The notes under the pieces were generated by a model, which saw nothing but the letters and a program-made list of their open reading frames with translations, was not told the origin of the DNA and did no database searches. The position numbers were made by a program, and so were the translations under genes. A stretch of DNA of 10,667 bases, taken from an uncultured Eubacteriales bacterium. GTDB taxonomy: Bacteria; Bacillota; Clostridia; Monoglobales; Monoglobaceae. Where the stretch lies: NCBI GenBank assembly GCA_905205855.1, contig CAJLFL010000052.1, positions 1 to 10,667 on the forward strand, read 5' to 3'. Shown here piece by piece: positions 1 through 7,597 of the stretch (its first letter is position 1; every line of letters starts with the position of its first letter).

Positions 1-1627
1 CCAAATCCCTAAGCCGTTTAAGAGTTGCAATCAATCGGTCATTATCTCTTTGATGTAAGCCGATGCTTGGCTCGTCCAAAATATAAATTACGCCCATAAG
101 ACTTGAACCTATCTGTGTTGCCAGTCTGATTCGCTGTGCTTCTCCGCCGGAAAGTGTACCTGCACTTCTCGATAATGTCAAATAGTCAAGACCGACATTT
201 ACAAGAAAAGACAAGCGGTTATTTATCTCCTTTAAGATATGCCGTGCAATAATGTTTTCTTTTTCCGAAAGTTTTGAAGTGAGTGCGGTAAAAAACTCTA
301 AAGCTTTTGAAACAGAAAGCTTTGCTACGTCATTGATATTCATGCCGTCAATCGTTACTGCAAGCACTTCTTTTTTCAGCCTTGCGCCGCCACATTCCGG
401 ACAAGGAAGTTCTACCATAAAGCTTTCAAGCTCAGCTTTCATCCATTCCGAACTTGTTTCTTCATATCTTCGTTCGAGGTTATTTAAAACTCCCTCAAAA
501 CGCACATATTTCTCACCCTTTGAAAACTTTCTGTTGTAGGTGAGATGTATTTTTTCTCCTCTTGTACCATTTAAAATAATATCAATAATATTGTCCGGCA
601 AATCCTTTAAAGGAGTATCAAGACTGAACCCGTAGTGAGCCGCCATTCCCTCATAGTACATTTTTGAAATACTTCCCGGCTCTGTTCCGTTCCAGCCACT
701 CGCATGAATTGCTCCCTGATTTATACTCAATTCTTTATCAGGAATTATTAAATCGGGATCAATTCTCCTTATTTTGCCGAGTCCGGTGCATGAGGGGCAG
801 GCCCCGTAAGGGGTGTTGAATGAGAACATTCTCGGAGTAAGCTCCTCTATGCTTATTCCGCAGTCGTCACAGGCGTAATTCTGGCTGAAAACCATTTCCT
901 CTCCGTCAATTATATCTATCAGGACAATACCATGAGCCATTTTTAAAGCTGTTTCTACAGAATCGGCAAGTCGTTTGTCAATTCCGTCTTTTATTATGAG
1001 TCTGTCAATAACAATATCAATATTATGTTTTTTCTGTTTATCAAGCTTTGGTATTTCTTCTCCAAGCTCTATAGTTTCACCGTCTACACGAACTCTGACG
1101 AAGCCATCCTTGCGTGCATCCTGAAACGTTTTTACATATTCGCCCTTTCTGCCTCTTACAACAGGAGATAAGACCTGTATCTTTGTCCTTTCGGGCAAGG
1201 TTTTTACAGAGTCGATTATTTGGTCAACCGATTGAGGGTTGATTTCTTTGCCGCATTTGGGGCAATGGGGTATTCCTATATTTGCATACAAAAGCCTTAT
1301 ATAATCATAAATCTCTGTTACGGTTCCTACGGTTGAACGCGGATTTTTTGCAGTTGTTTTTTGGTCAATGGATATAGCGGGTGATAATCCTTCTATTGAT
1401 TCTACATCCGGTTTGTCCATTTGACCGAGAAACTGACGTGCATAAGCCGAAAGTGATTCTACATATCTCCTTTGTCCCTCTGCGTATATTGTTTCAAAAG
1501 CAAGAGAGGACTTGCCGGAACCGCTGAGTCCCGTCACAACAACAAGCTTATCGCGCGGAATTTCGACATTTATGTTTTTCAGATTATGCTCTTTGGCACC
1601 TTTAACAACAATTTTATCATTTATCAT
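1..1627 (-). CDS. uvrA: UvrABC excinuclease subunit A, C-terminal part cut off by the window edge
   Basis: UvrA is the damage-sensing ABC-type ATPase of nucleotide excision repair; in the cytoplasm its dimer scans DNA and loads UvrB at lesions. Reading the complement from 1627 gives an open frame with no stop to position 1: 542 codons of a protein usually about 940 long, so the second nucleotide-binding half is outside. Visible landmarks: Walker A GLSGSGKS (residues 33-40); a CPKC pair (122-125); the first zinc module with C253, C256, C277 and C280; a further CPEC pair (409-412); the ABC signature LSGGE (492-496); and Walker B ending in DEP (to 520). The start ATG lies 4 bp after the uvrB stop, and its AGGAG site sits inside the last uvrB codons, so the two genes are probably translationally coupled. 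Nothing looks broken. Identification is secure; the truncation is only the window edge. Confidence 0.97.
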   Translation of the reverse strand, partial: MINDKIVVKGAKEHNLKNINVEIPRDKLVVVTGLSGSGKSSLAFETIYAEGQRRYVESLSAYARQFLGQMDKPDVESIEGLSPAISIDQKTTAKNPRSTVGTVTEIYDYIRLLYANIGIPHCPKCGKEINPQSVDQIIDSVKTLPERTKIQVLSPVVRGRKGEYVKTFQDARKDGFVRVRVDGETIELGEEIPKLDKQKKHNIDIVIDRLIIKDGIDKRLADSVETALKMAHGIVLIDIIDGEEMVFSQNYACDDCGISIEELTPRMFSFNTPYGACPSCTGLGKIRRIDPDLIIPDKELSINQGAIHASGWNGTEPGSISKMYYEGMAAHYGFSLDTPLKDLPDNIIDIILNGTRGEKIHLTYNRKFSKGEKYVRFEGVLNNLERRYEETSSEWMKAELESFMVELPCPECGGARLKKEVLAVTIDGMNINDVAKLSVSKALEFFTALTSKLSEKENIIARHILKEINNRLSFLVNVGLDYLTLSRSAGTLSGGEAQRIRLATQIGSSLMGVIYILDEPSIGLHQRDNDRLIATLKRLRDL

Positions 1628-1631
1628 GGCG

Positions 1632-3590
1632 TTACTCCTTTTCTGCATTTTCAAGACGTCTGATTTCATCACGTATCTGTGCGGCAAGCTCAAACTGCAG
1701 CAGCTCTGCAGCTTTCTTCATTTCAAGCGTAAGCTCGGCAATGCTGCGGATGTTATCGTTTTTATTACTGCTTGTTGTTTCTTTCGATTTTGCCGGCTGA
1801 GTTGCTTCTATTACTTCGTGAACATTTTTATTTATTGTTTTAGGTATTATACCGTGTTTATGATTAAACTCCTTTTGTATGTGTCTTCTGCGATTTGTTT
1901 CGGTAATTGCATAGTCCATAGAGCCTGTAATATTGTCAGCATACATTATAACCTTTCCCTCGGCGTTTCTTGCCGCTCTGCCGATGGTCTGAATCAGCGA
2001 GGTGTCACTGCGTAAAAAGCCCTCTTTGTCTGCATCTAAAATTGCAACTAAAGAAACCTCCGGAATATCAAGACCTTCGCGCAGCAGATTTATACCTATA
2101 AGCACATCAAAAACACCAAGTCTTAGGTCACGTATTATTTCCATTCTCTCTATTGTATTGATGTCAGAGTGTAAGTATCTTACCTTTACACCCATATCCT
2201 CAAAATATTCAGTAAGGCGTTCTGCCATTTTTTTAGTAAGTGTTGTAACCAATACTCTTTCATTCTTTTCGGTACGTTTAATTATTTCGCTGTAAAGGTC
2301 ATCTACTTGTCCTGTTATAGGTCTGACCTCAATTTCGGGATCAAGAAGACCGGTAGGTCTGATAACCTGTTCGATTATTTGACATGATTCATTTTTTTCA
2401 AATTCCGCAGGTGTTGCACTCACAAAAATCGCTTGATTAAGTTTGGCATAAAATTCATCAAATGTCAAAGGTCTGTTGTCAAAAGCTGACGGAAGTCTGA
2501 AACCATAGTTTACAAGATTTTCTTTTCTGGAGCGGTCGCCTGCATACATTGCACGAACCTGCGGCAACGTAACGTGGGATTCGTCTACAAACAGCAAAAA
2601 ATCCTTAGGCATGTAATCGATAAGTGTAAACGGCGGTGAGCCCGGAGCTCTGCCGCTTATATGTCTTGAATAGTTTTCTATTCCGTTGCAGAAGCCTGTT
2701 TCAAGCATCATTTCTATATCGTAGTTGGTTCTCTGTTCAAGACGCTGTGCCTCTACAAGCTTGTTTTCAGCATTAAGAACCGCCAAACGCTCTTTAAGCT
2801 CCTGTTTAATGCACGAAATAGCGTTTGTCAGCTTTTCCGGAGTAGTAACATAATGTGATGCCGGATATATTGCCACATGCTTTCTTTCTGAGGTGATTTC
2901 ACCGGTAACCGGATTAAAGTCATATATTCTGTCTACTTCATCGCCGAAAAACTCTATTCTAACCGCATTTGATGATGAATCAGACGGAAATATGTCAAGC
3001 ACATCTCCGCGGACGCGGAATTTATTTCTGATAAATTCAATATCATTGCGTTCATACTTTATTTCAATCAGCTTATTTATAACTTCATCTCTGTCCTTTA
3101 TCATTCCGGGACGCAGAGAAACAACCATATTATTATAGTCAATCGGATCACCAAGTCCGTATATACATGACACACTGGCAACGATAATAACATCCTTGCG
3201 TTCAAAAAGCGCAGCTGTAGCGCTGTGGCGAAGTTTATCGATTTCATCATTTGTAGAGGCATCCTTTTCGATATATATATCACTGTGCGGTATATATGCC
3301 TCCGGCTGATAATAATCATAATATGATACAAAGTATTCAACAGCATTTTCCGGAAATATTTCTTTAAACTCGCTGCAGAGCTGAGCGGCAAGAGTTTTGT
3401 TATGAGCCAAAACAAGTGTTGGCTTTTGTACTCTCTCGATAACATTTGCCATAGTAAATGTTTTGCCGCTTCCGGTTACGCCGAGTAATGTTTGAAATTT
3501 TTTGCCGGAAAGTACAGCATCAGACAGCTTTTTTATAGCTTGAGGCTGATCGCCTGCCGGTTTGTACTTTGAAACAATTTTAAAATCCAT
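1632..3590 (-). CDS. uvrB: UvrABC excinuclease subunit B
   Basis: UvrB is the helicase-like damage verifier of nucleotide excision repair: it is loaded by UvrA, clamps one strand with a beta-hairpin and recruits UvrC for incision. The 652-residue product is of normal family length. Seen in order: Walker A GVTGSGKT (37-44); the tyrosine-rich beta-hairpin (about 86-111, with VSYYDYYQPEAYIP); the DEAD-box-like DESH motif (336-339); VSATP (390-394); helicase motif V region GINLLREGLDIPE (499-511); motif VI QTIGRAARN (534-542); and a C-terminal UVR domain (about 614-650) that in the family contacts UvrC. The start is preceded by GGGGTGA at 3597-3603 on the minus strand. It is the first gene of a uvrB-uvrA pair, transcribed away from hrcA. 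No odd residues were noticed in the catalytic motifs. Confidence 0.98.
   Translation of the reverse strand: MDFKIVSKYKPAGDQPQAIKKLSDAVLSGKKFQTLLGVTGSGKTFTMANVIERVQKPTLVLAHNKTLAAQLCSEFKEIFPENAVEYFVSYYDYYQPEAYIPHSDIYIEKDASTNDEIDKLRHSATAALFERKDVIIVASVSCIYGLGDPIDYNNMVVSLRPGMIKDRDEVINKLIEIKYERNDIEFIRNKFRVRGDVLDIFPSDSSSNAVRIEFFGDEVDRIYDFNPVTGEITSERKHVAIYPASHYVTTPEKLTNAISCIKQELKERLAVLNAENKLVEAQRLEQRTNYDIEMMLETGFCNGIENYSRHISGRAPGSPPFTLIDYMPKDFLLFVDESHVTLPQVRAMYAGDRSRKENLVNYGFRLPSAFDNRPLTFDEFYAKLNQAIFVSATPAEFEKNESCQIIEQVIRPTGLLDPEIEVRPITGQVDDLYSEIIKRTEKNERVLVTTLTKKMAERLTEYFEDMGVKVRYLHSDINTIERMEIIRDLRLGVFDVLIGINLLREGLDIPEVSLVAILDADKEGFLRSDTSLIQTIGRAARNAEGKVIMYADNITGSMDYAITETNRRRHIQKEFNHKHGIIPKTINKNVHEVIEATQPAKSKETTSSNKNDNIRSIAELTLEMKKAAELLQFELAAQIRDEIRRLENAEKE
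1635..1639 (-). promoter_or_regulatory. uvrA ribosome binding site inside the end of uvrB
   Basis: On the minus strand AGGAG lies in the last two sense codons of uvrB, 7 nt before the uvrA ATG at 1627. This fixes the uvrA start and suggests that ribosomes finishing uvrB help start uvrA. Confidence 0.8.
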
Positions 3591-3638
3591 TAAACTTCAC
3601 CCCGAAAAGAACTGTATGTTGCGTATTCGTATTATTTC

Positions 3639-3667
3639 ATTTTATCATTTATGTTGTGTCATTGCAA
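3639..3667 (-). promoter_or_regulatory. Predicted sigma-A promoter of uvrB-uvrA
   Basis: On the minus strand there is TTGCAA (3667-3662), a 17-bp spacer, and TAAAAT (3644-3639) preceded by TGA, which makes an extended -10. The expected transcript start is near 3632, giving a leader of about 40 nt before the uvrB start. A-rich DNA directly upstream of the -35 could act as an UP element. No well-formed LexA operator overlaps it. Inferred from spacing and motif match only. Confidence 0.6.
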
Positions 3668-3670
3668 GCT

Positions 3671-3719
3671 TTTATATGTTTTTTTGATATATATTTTTTT
3701 AAAAAATATTTTTTAAAAG
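3671..3719. other. AT-only tract in the divergent intergenic region
   Basis: This stretch is almost pure A+T with phased T and A runs, including the perfect 14-bp palindrome AAAAAATATTTTTT at 3701-3714. It lies between two divergent promoters, so a terminator has no obvious purpose here. Intrinsic curvature or an UP-element role for the uvrBA promoter is more likely. The rest of the interval (3720-3790) is also AT-rich and shows no gene. The open frame that extends upstream of hrcA through this region is fortuitous. Confidence 0.45.
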
Positions 3720-3790
3720 TTTACTCAGATTATAAATAAAATTTTTCTGCAACCATTTGAATAATTTGTGTAAAATTTTTTCAAAATCTC

Positions 3791-3819
3791 TTGACAAAAT
3801 CATATACCCGTGCTATTCT
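3791..3819 (+). promoter_or_regulatory. Predicted sigma-A promoter of the hrcA heat-shock operon
   Basis: A perfect TTGACA (3791-3796) is followed by a 17-bp spacer and TATTCT (3814-3819), with TGC directly before it forming an extended -10. Transcription should begin near 3826, a few bases before CIRCE, so HrcA bound there would block the polymerase. This is the usual vegetative-promoter-plus-CIRCE arrangement of class I heat-shock genes in Firmicutes. Confidence 0.85.
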
Positions 3820-3832
3820 AACAGTATAGTTT

Positions 3833-3859
3833 TTAGCACTCTATCAAAGCGAGTGCTAA
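3833..3859 (+). promoter_or_regulatory. CIRCE operator, binding site for HrcA
   Basis: The inverted repeat TTAGCACTC - N9 - GAGTGCTAA matches the CIRCE consensus perfectly in both arms with the canonical 9-base spacer. It lies just after the predicted transcription start and 35 nt before the hrcA ATG, so it is present both in the DNA and in the leader of the mRNA, where it could form a hairpin. It shows directly that the operon is under HrcA repression. It is the only CIRCE copy seen in the window. Confidence 0.98.
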
Positions 3860-3894
3860 TAATTCAAAAAGTCATTTCGGGAGGTGAATTAAAG

Positions 3895-5004
3895 ATGACC
3901 TTGGATGACAGAAAAAAAGCAATTCTCAGAGCTATAGTTGAAGGCTATATTCAAAATGCTGAACCTGTCGGCTCCCGCAGTATCGCAAAAAGTACGGACT
4001 TGAACCTTAGTGCGGCTACTATCAGAAATGAAATGGGCGATTTGGAGGATATGGGTTTTCTTGTTCAGCCTCACACCTCTGCCGGCCGTATCCCCACAGG
4101 GTTAGGCTTTAGATTTTATGTAGACAGTCTGATGAACCATTACAGAATGACTGCTGATGAAATAAAACAACTCAGGGGTGCTATGCTTCATAAAATACGT
4201 GAGCTTGATAAAATTGTTAAGGATGTTTCGGCAGCTTTTTCAAACATTACCAATCTTCCTACTGTCGGTATGGTTCCTACTATTGAGTGCGGAGTAATAA
4301 AATCAATTAAACTTGTTTCTGTTGACGAAAAAACGATTATGGTTATAGTAGCAGACAGCTCCGGGCTGATAAAAAATAAGCTGCTAAGACTAAACGAACC
4401 TGTTGATGATGCTTTGGCGGCACAGCTGACTGATATTTTAAATCGCAACATTGCCGGATATACCGGAAGCGAAATTAATTTGCCGCGTATTATTGAGATA
4501 ATGAACGCTGTCGGTGCGAACCGTGAAATACTGACTTCTGTTCTTGAACTTGTGTATGAGGCAATATCCGAAATTGACAATCGCGATGTTTATATGGAAG
4601 GAAAAACAAATATACTGAGTTTTCCGGAGTACAACGATATAAGCAAGCTGAAAGAAATCCTTGAGTTTTTTGATAACAAACAAAACCTTAACGCAATACT
4701 AAAGCGTATTCCTGACATAAAAAACGGAGAGGTAAGCGTATTTATCGGTGATGAGAATGAAATACCACAGTTAAAAGACAGCAGTGTTATTCTTTCGACA
4801 TACAAAGCCGGAGCAAATCTAACCGGTATAATCGGTGTGGTAGGACCAATAAGAATGGATTATTCAAGAGTAGTTTCCGGACTCGGTTACTTCTCGAAAC
4901 AGCTTGGCGAAATGCTGAGTAAGGGTTTGGGTGCCGCAGCGCCGGGAGATATATCCGGACTTTTAGACAAAACGAACGAAGGAGATGAAAAGAATGAGCA
5001 ATAA
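3895..5004 (+). CDS. hrcA: Heat-inducible transcription repressor HrcA
   Basis: HrcA is the dimeric repressor of class I heat-shock genes; it binds CIRCE and, in studied Firmicutes, needs GroEL to stay active. The start chosen is the ATG at 3895, 8 nt after GGGAGGTG; the frame is open back to 3757, but that extension would run through the promoter and CIRCE and is not real. The product is 369 residues. The N-terminal winged helix shows AEPVGSRSIAK (22-32), ATIRNEMGDLE (41-51) and PHTSAGRIPT (59-68). A central GAF-like and dimerisation region ends in DYSRVVSGLGYFSKQLGEML. Two small oddities: GRIPT is followed by GLGFR where the family usually has DKGYR, and the C-terminus carries about 25 extra, largely polar residues compared with the usual length near 345. 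It overlaps grpE by 11 bp and is first in its operon, so it is autoregulated. Confidence 0.97.
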   Translation: MTLDDRKKAILRAIVEGYIQNAEPVGSRSIAKSTDLNLSAATIRNEMGDLEDMGFLVQPHTSAGRIPTGLGFRFYVDSLMNHYRMTADEIKQLRGAMLHKIRELDKIVKDVSAAFSNITNLPTVGMVPTIECGVIKSIKLVSVDEKTIMVIVADSSGLIKNKLLRLNEPVDDALAAQLTDILNRNIAGYTGSEINLPRIIEIMNAVGANREILTSVLELVYEAISEIDNRDVYMEGKTNILSFPEYNDISKLKEILEFFDNKQNLNAILKRIPDIKNGEVSVFIGDENEIPQLKDSSVILSTYKAGANLTGIIGVVGPIRMDYSRVVSGLGYFSKQLGEMLSKGLGAAAPGDISGLLDKTNEGDEKNEQ

Positions 5005-5578
5005 GAAAAAAACAAGTGAAAATGAAGCTTGTTCCAACAAGGAAAAAACCGAAAAGGTTGAAGAAACCGAAAAAGTAACCGACGATACTTCTGCCGAAAA
5101 ATCTAAGGATTCCGAAACGAAACTAAAAGAAAAAACAGAACTTGAAAAAGCTGAGGAATCAATAGCAAATCTTTCGGACAGACTTATGAGAACAGCTGCT
5201 GAGTTTGATAATTATAAAAAACGCTCGGCAAAGGAGAAAAATGAGATATACGGAAATGCGGTATGCGATACAGTTGCAAAGCTTCTTCCTGTATTGGACA
5301 ATCTGGAACGTGCCACAGTTTCTTCGGAACAGAATCTTAATACAGAGGCTATGCTTGAAGGACTTAAAATGGTAAAAAAACAGTTTGAAGATGCACTTGC
5401 CGATATTGGAATTTCTCCGATAGAGTCCGTTGGAGAACAGTTTGATCCCGAAAAGCACAATGCGGTAATGACCGAGGAAAGCGATAAGGATGAAAATACC
5501 GTTCTTGATGAATTTATGAAAGGCTATACCTACAAAGATAAAATTGTAAGACATTCTATGGTAAAGGTAAGCAGTTAA
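4994..5578 (+). CDS. grpE: Nucleotide exchange factor GrpE
   Basis: GrpE is the nucleotide exchange factor of DnaK: its dimer pries ADP out of the ATPase domain so that substrate is released. The start taken is the ATG at 4994, 9 nt after AAGGAG (4979-4984). The in-frame ATG at 4985 touches that site directly and is less likely. This gives 194 residues, normal for the family. Residues 1-55 are Lys/Glu-rich and disordered-looking. A long helical coiled coil follows (about 50-90, containing RTAAEFDNYKKR), then LLPVLDNLERA (97-107), and the beta-wing domain with the signature GEQFDPEKHNAV (147-158) and GYTYKDKIVRHSMVKVS at the end. The 11-bp overlap with hrcA suggests coupled translation; dnaK starts 65 bp downstream. 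Confidence 0.97.
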   Translation: MSNKKKTSENEACSNKEKTEKVEETEKVTDDTSAEKSKDSETKLKEKTELEKAEESIANLSDRLMRTAAEFDNYKKRSAKEKNEIYGNAVCDTVAKLLPVLDNLERATVSSEQNLNTEAMLEGLKMVKKQFEDALADIGISPIESVGEQFDPEKHNAVMTEESDKDENTVLDEFMKGYTYKDKIVRHSMVKVSS

Positions 5579-5643
5579 ACTTGTTAAATAATCATTTATA
5601 CAGATATTAAAGATATATCATATTTAGAAAGGATTGATTTTTT

Positions 5644-7506
5644 ATGGGAAAAATTATAGGTATTGACTTAGGAACAACAAATTCATGCGTAGCAGTAATG
5701 GAAGGCGGCGAGCCTACTGTTATAACCAATCCTGAGGGCGCAAGAACAACTCCTTCTGTTGTTGCGTTTACCAAAACAGGTGAAAGACTTGTAGGTCAAG
5801 TTGCAAAACGTCAGGCTATAACGAATCCGGATCGTACAATCAGCTCTATTAAGCGTGATATGGGTACTGACCGCAAGGTTGAAATTGACGGCAAAAAGTA
5901 TTCTCCTCAGGAAATTTCAGCCATGATTCTTCAAAAGCTTAAAGCTGACGCAGAAGCTTATCTTGGAGAAACAGTTTCACAGGCAGTTATCACTGTACCT
6001 GCTTACTTCAGCGATGCTCAACGTCAGGCTACAAAGGATGCAGGTAAAATTGCAGGTCTGGAGGTTCTGCGTATTATAAACGAGCCTACAGTTGTTGCGG
6101 GGGCTTATGGCATGGAAAAAGTTGCTGATCAAAAAATGAGGGTTTATGACCTCGGCGGCGGTACATTTGATGTATCCATACTTGAAATCGGCGACGGTGT
6201 TTTTGAAGTTTTGGCTACCAGCGGTAACAACCGTCTTGGCGGTGATGATTTTGATGATAAAGTAATGAATTATCTTGCGGATGAATTCCAAAAAGAAAAC
6301 GGAATTGACCTCAGACAAGATAAAATGGCGCTGCAAAGACTTAAAGAGGCTGCAGAAAAAGCTAAAATAGAGCTTTCAGGCGTAATGAGCTCAAATGTAA
6401 ATCTTCCATTTATAACTGCAGATACAACAGGCCCCAAGCATTTGGATATTACTATTACACGTGCACAGTTTGATTCTTTGACTGCGGATTTGGTTGAAAA
6501 AACAATGGAACCGACCAGAAACGCTCTGCGTGATGCAGGTCTGTCACCGAATGATATAGATAAAGTTCTTCTCGTTGGTGGTTCTTCCAGAATCCCGGCT
6601 GTCCAGGAGGCTGTTCAGAAGTTTATTGGCAAAGAGCCGCACAAGGGAATAAACCCGGATGAGTGTGTTGCTATAGGTGCGTCAATTCAGGCAGGTGTTC
6701 TTGCCGGAGATGTAGAGGATTTGGTACTTCTTGATGTTACTCCGCTTTCTTTGGGTATTGAAACAATGGGTGGAGTATTCACAAAACTGATTGACAGAAA
6801 CACCACAATTCCGACCAAAAAGAGTCAGGTATTCTCGACAGCGGCAGACAGTCAGACAAGTGTTGAAGTACATGTTCTGCAGGGTGAACGCGAAATGGCT
6901 GCATACAATAAGACTCTCGGAAGATTCAGCCTTAACAATATTCCTCCGGCACCGCGCGGGGTTCCTCAGATTGAGGTTACGTTTGATATTGATGCTAACG
7001 GTATCGTTAAGGTAACAGCAAAGGATTTGGGAACAGGTCAACAGCAGGATATTACTATTACCTCCTCTACCAATCTGTCGGATGAGGATATAGATAAAGC
7101 TGTTAAGGAAGCAGAACAGTTTGCGGCTGAAGATAAGAAAAAGAAAGAAGAAGTTGATGTACGTAATTCAGCCGACAATATGGTGTATCAAACAGAAAAA
7201 ACTCTCGGTGAAATCGGTGATAAAATTGATGCATCTGAAAAATCTGAAATTCAGTCTGAAGTTGATAAGCTGAAGGAACTTCTTAAAGCTTCTCCTATAG
7301 ATACAGAGGCTGTCAAAGCGCAAACAGAAGCCGTTTCAAAGAAATTCTACGCTGTATCCGAAAAGCTTTATGCTGCTGCACAGCAGGCTCAACAGACTCA
7401 GCAGCAGGCACAGGGAGATGCAGCAGGCACAAATGCAGGCGGAAATCCTTCCTCTGACAATGTTGTTGATGCGGAGTACACAGAAGTAAACGATGACAAT
7501 AAATAA
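5644..7506 (+). CDS. dnaK: Molecular chaperone DnaK (Hsp70)
   Basis: DnaK is the ATP-driven Hsp70 chaperone; with DnaJ and GrpE it binds and releases unfolded polypeptides. The start at 5644 follows AGAAAGGA (5626-5633), and 620 residues is normal for Gram-positive DnaK. Seen: phosphate-1 loop IGIDLGTTNS (5-14); AVITVPAYF (114-122), whose proline is the allosteric switch; phosphate-2 YDLGGGTFDVS (168-178); adenosine motif VLLVGGSSRIPAV (308-320); interdomain linker LVLLD (360-364); a beta-sandwich substrate domain; a helical lid; and a Gln/Ala-rich tail containing AQQTQQQAQ, then a DAEYTEV end resembling other DnaK tails. The block after the conserved INEPT reads VVAGAYG where the family has AAALAYG or AASLAYG, and Arg166 sits in a buried strand position usually Leu, Ile, Met or Ala. 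These are in-frame substitutions without any length change. Overall identity is certain; full activity is less so. Confidence 0.97.
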   Translation: MGKIIGIDLGTTNSCVAVMEGGEPTVITNPEGARTTPSVVAFTKTGERLVGQVAKRQAITNPDRTISSIKRDMGTDRKVEIDGKKYSPQEISAMILQKLKADAEAYLGETVSQAVITVPAYFSDAQRQATKDAGKIAGLEVLRIINEPTVVAGAYGMEKVADQKMRVYDLGGGTFDVSILEIGDGVFEVLATSGNNRLGGDDFDDKVMNYLADEFQKENGIDLRQDKMALQRLKEAAEKAKIELSGVMSSNVNLPFITADTTGPKHLDITITRAQFDSLTADLVEKTMEPTRNALRDAGLSPNDIDKVLLVGGSSRIPAVQEAVQKFIGKEPHKGINPDECVAIGASIQAGVLAGDVEDLVLLDVTPLSLGIETMGGVFTKLIDRNTTIPTKKSQVFSTAADSQTSVEVHVLQGEREMAAYNKTLGRFSLNNIPPAPRGVPQIEVTFDIDANGIVKVTAKDLGTGQQQDITITSSTNLSDEDIDKAVKEAEQFAAEDKKKKEEVDVRNSADNMVYQTEKTLGEIGDKIDASEKSEIQSEVDKLKELLKASPIDTEAVKAQTEAVSKKFYAVSEKLYAAAQQAQQTQQQAQGDAAGTNAGGNPSSDNVVDAEYTEVNDDNK

Positions 7507-7514
7507 GCTTTATA

Positions 7515-7550
7515 TAGTTTATCCGGCGTTTAATAACGTCGGATAAACTA
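7515..7550 (+). other. Long perfect-arm hairpin between dnaK and dnaJ
   Basis: The arms 7515-7529 and 7536-7550 pair over 15 bp (TAGTTTATCCGGCGT with its complement, one G-U wobble), enclosing a 6-base loop. It starts 8 bp after the dnaK stop. No T run follows on either strand, so it is not a classical terminator by itself. It could protect the 3' end of the hrcA-grpE-dnaK mRNA or mark a processing site. Confidence 0.75.
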
Positions 7551-7556
7551 AAATTC

Positions 7557-7586
7557 AGCCCCATCTCGCCCGGATGAGGCTTTTAT
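7557..7586 (+). terminator. Probable weak intrinsic terminator or attenuator after dnaK
   Basis: The arms AGCCCCATC (7557-7565) and GATGAGGCT (7573-7581) pair with one C-A mismatch around a 7-base loop and run into TTTTATAT. The short interrupted T run and the mismatch point to partial termination, which would lower expression of dnaJ and prmA relative to dnaK while still allowing read-through. Confidence 0.5.
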
Positions 7587-7591
7587 ATGGT

Positions 7592-7597
7592 TATAAT
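7592..7597 (+). promoter_or_regulatory. Isolated TATAAT before dnaJ, possible secondary promoter
   Basis: A perfect -10 hexamer TATAAT lies 32 bp before the dnaJ ATG, but the place of the -35 (about 7569-7574, CCCGGA) is within the terminator hairpin and does not match TTGACA. A TG pair upstream is one base out of register for an extended -10. Weak candidate only. Confidence 0.2.

Noticed and set aside
1512..2015. Plus-strand open frame of 167 codons across the uvrB-uvrA junction.
   Set aside because: It is antisense to two certain genes, has a cysteine- and phenylalanine-rich composition typical of shadow frames, and shows no ribosome site.
3609..3621. LexA (SOS) box candidate before uvrB, GAAC followed by GTT.
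   Set aside because: The half-sites are separated by five bases instead of the four in the Gram-positive consensus, and the last base of the second half does not match; no better site was found near the uvrBA promoter.
3688..3719. T- and A-rich palindrome as a bidirectional terminator.
   Set aside because: It lies between two divergent promoters where no transcript ends, and its stem contains only A-T pairs.
3757..3894. Upstream in-frame extension of hrcA by 46 codons.
   Set aside because: It would translate across the promoter and the CIRCE operator, upstream of the predicted transcription start; the ATG at 3895 has an excellent ribosome site and matches family N-termini.
4188..4805. Several minus-strand open frames inside hrcA.
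   Set aside because: They are mirror frames of a well-supported coding region with no family resemblance.
5579..5643. Separate promoter for dnaK in the grpE-dnaK gap.
   Set aside because: TTGTTA at 5581-5586 has no acceptable -10 at 16-18 bp; read-through from the hrcA promoter explains dnaK expression.
6682..7041. Minus-strand open frame of 119 codons inside dnaK.
   Set aside because: It is antisense to conserved dnaK sequence and has no ribosome site or recognisable domain.
7377..7445. CAG-rich repeats at the end of dnaK as a possible unstable microsatellite.
   Set aside because: The Gln/Ala-rich tail is normal for DnaK, and the repeats are irregular with mixed codons.
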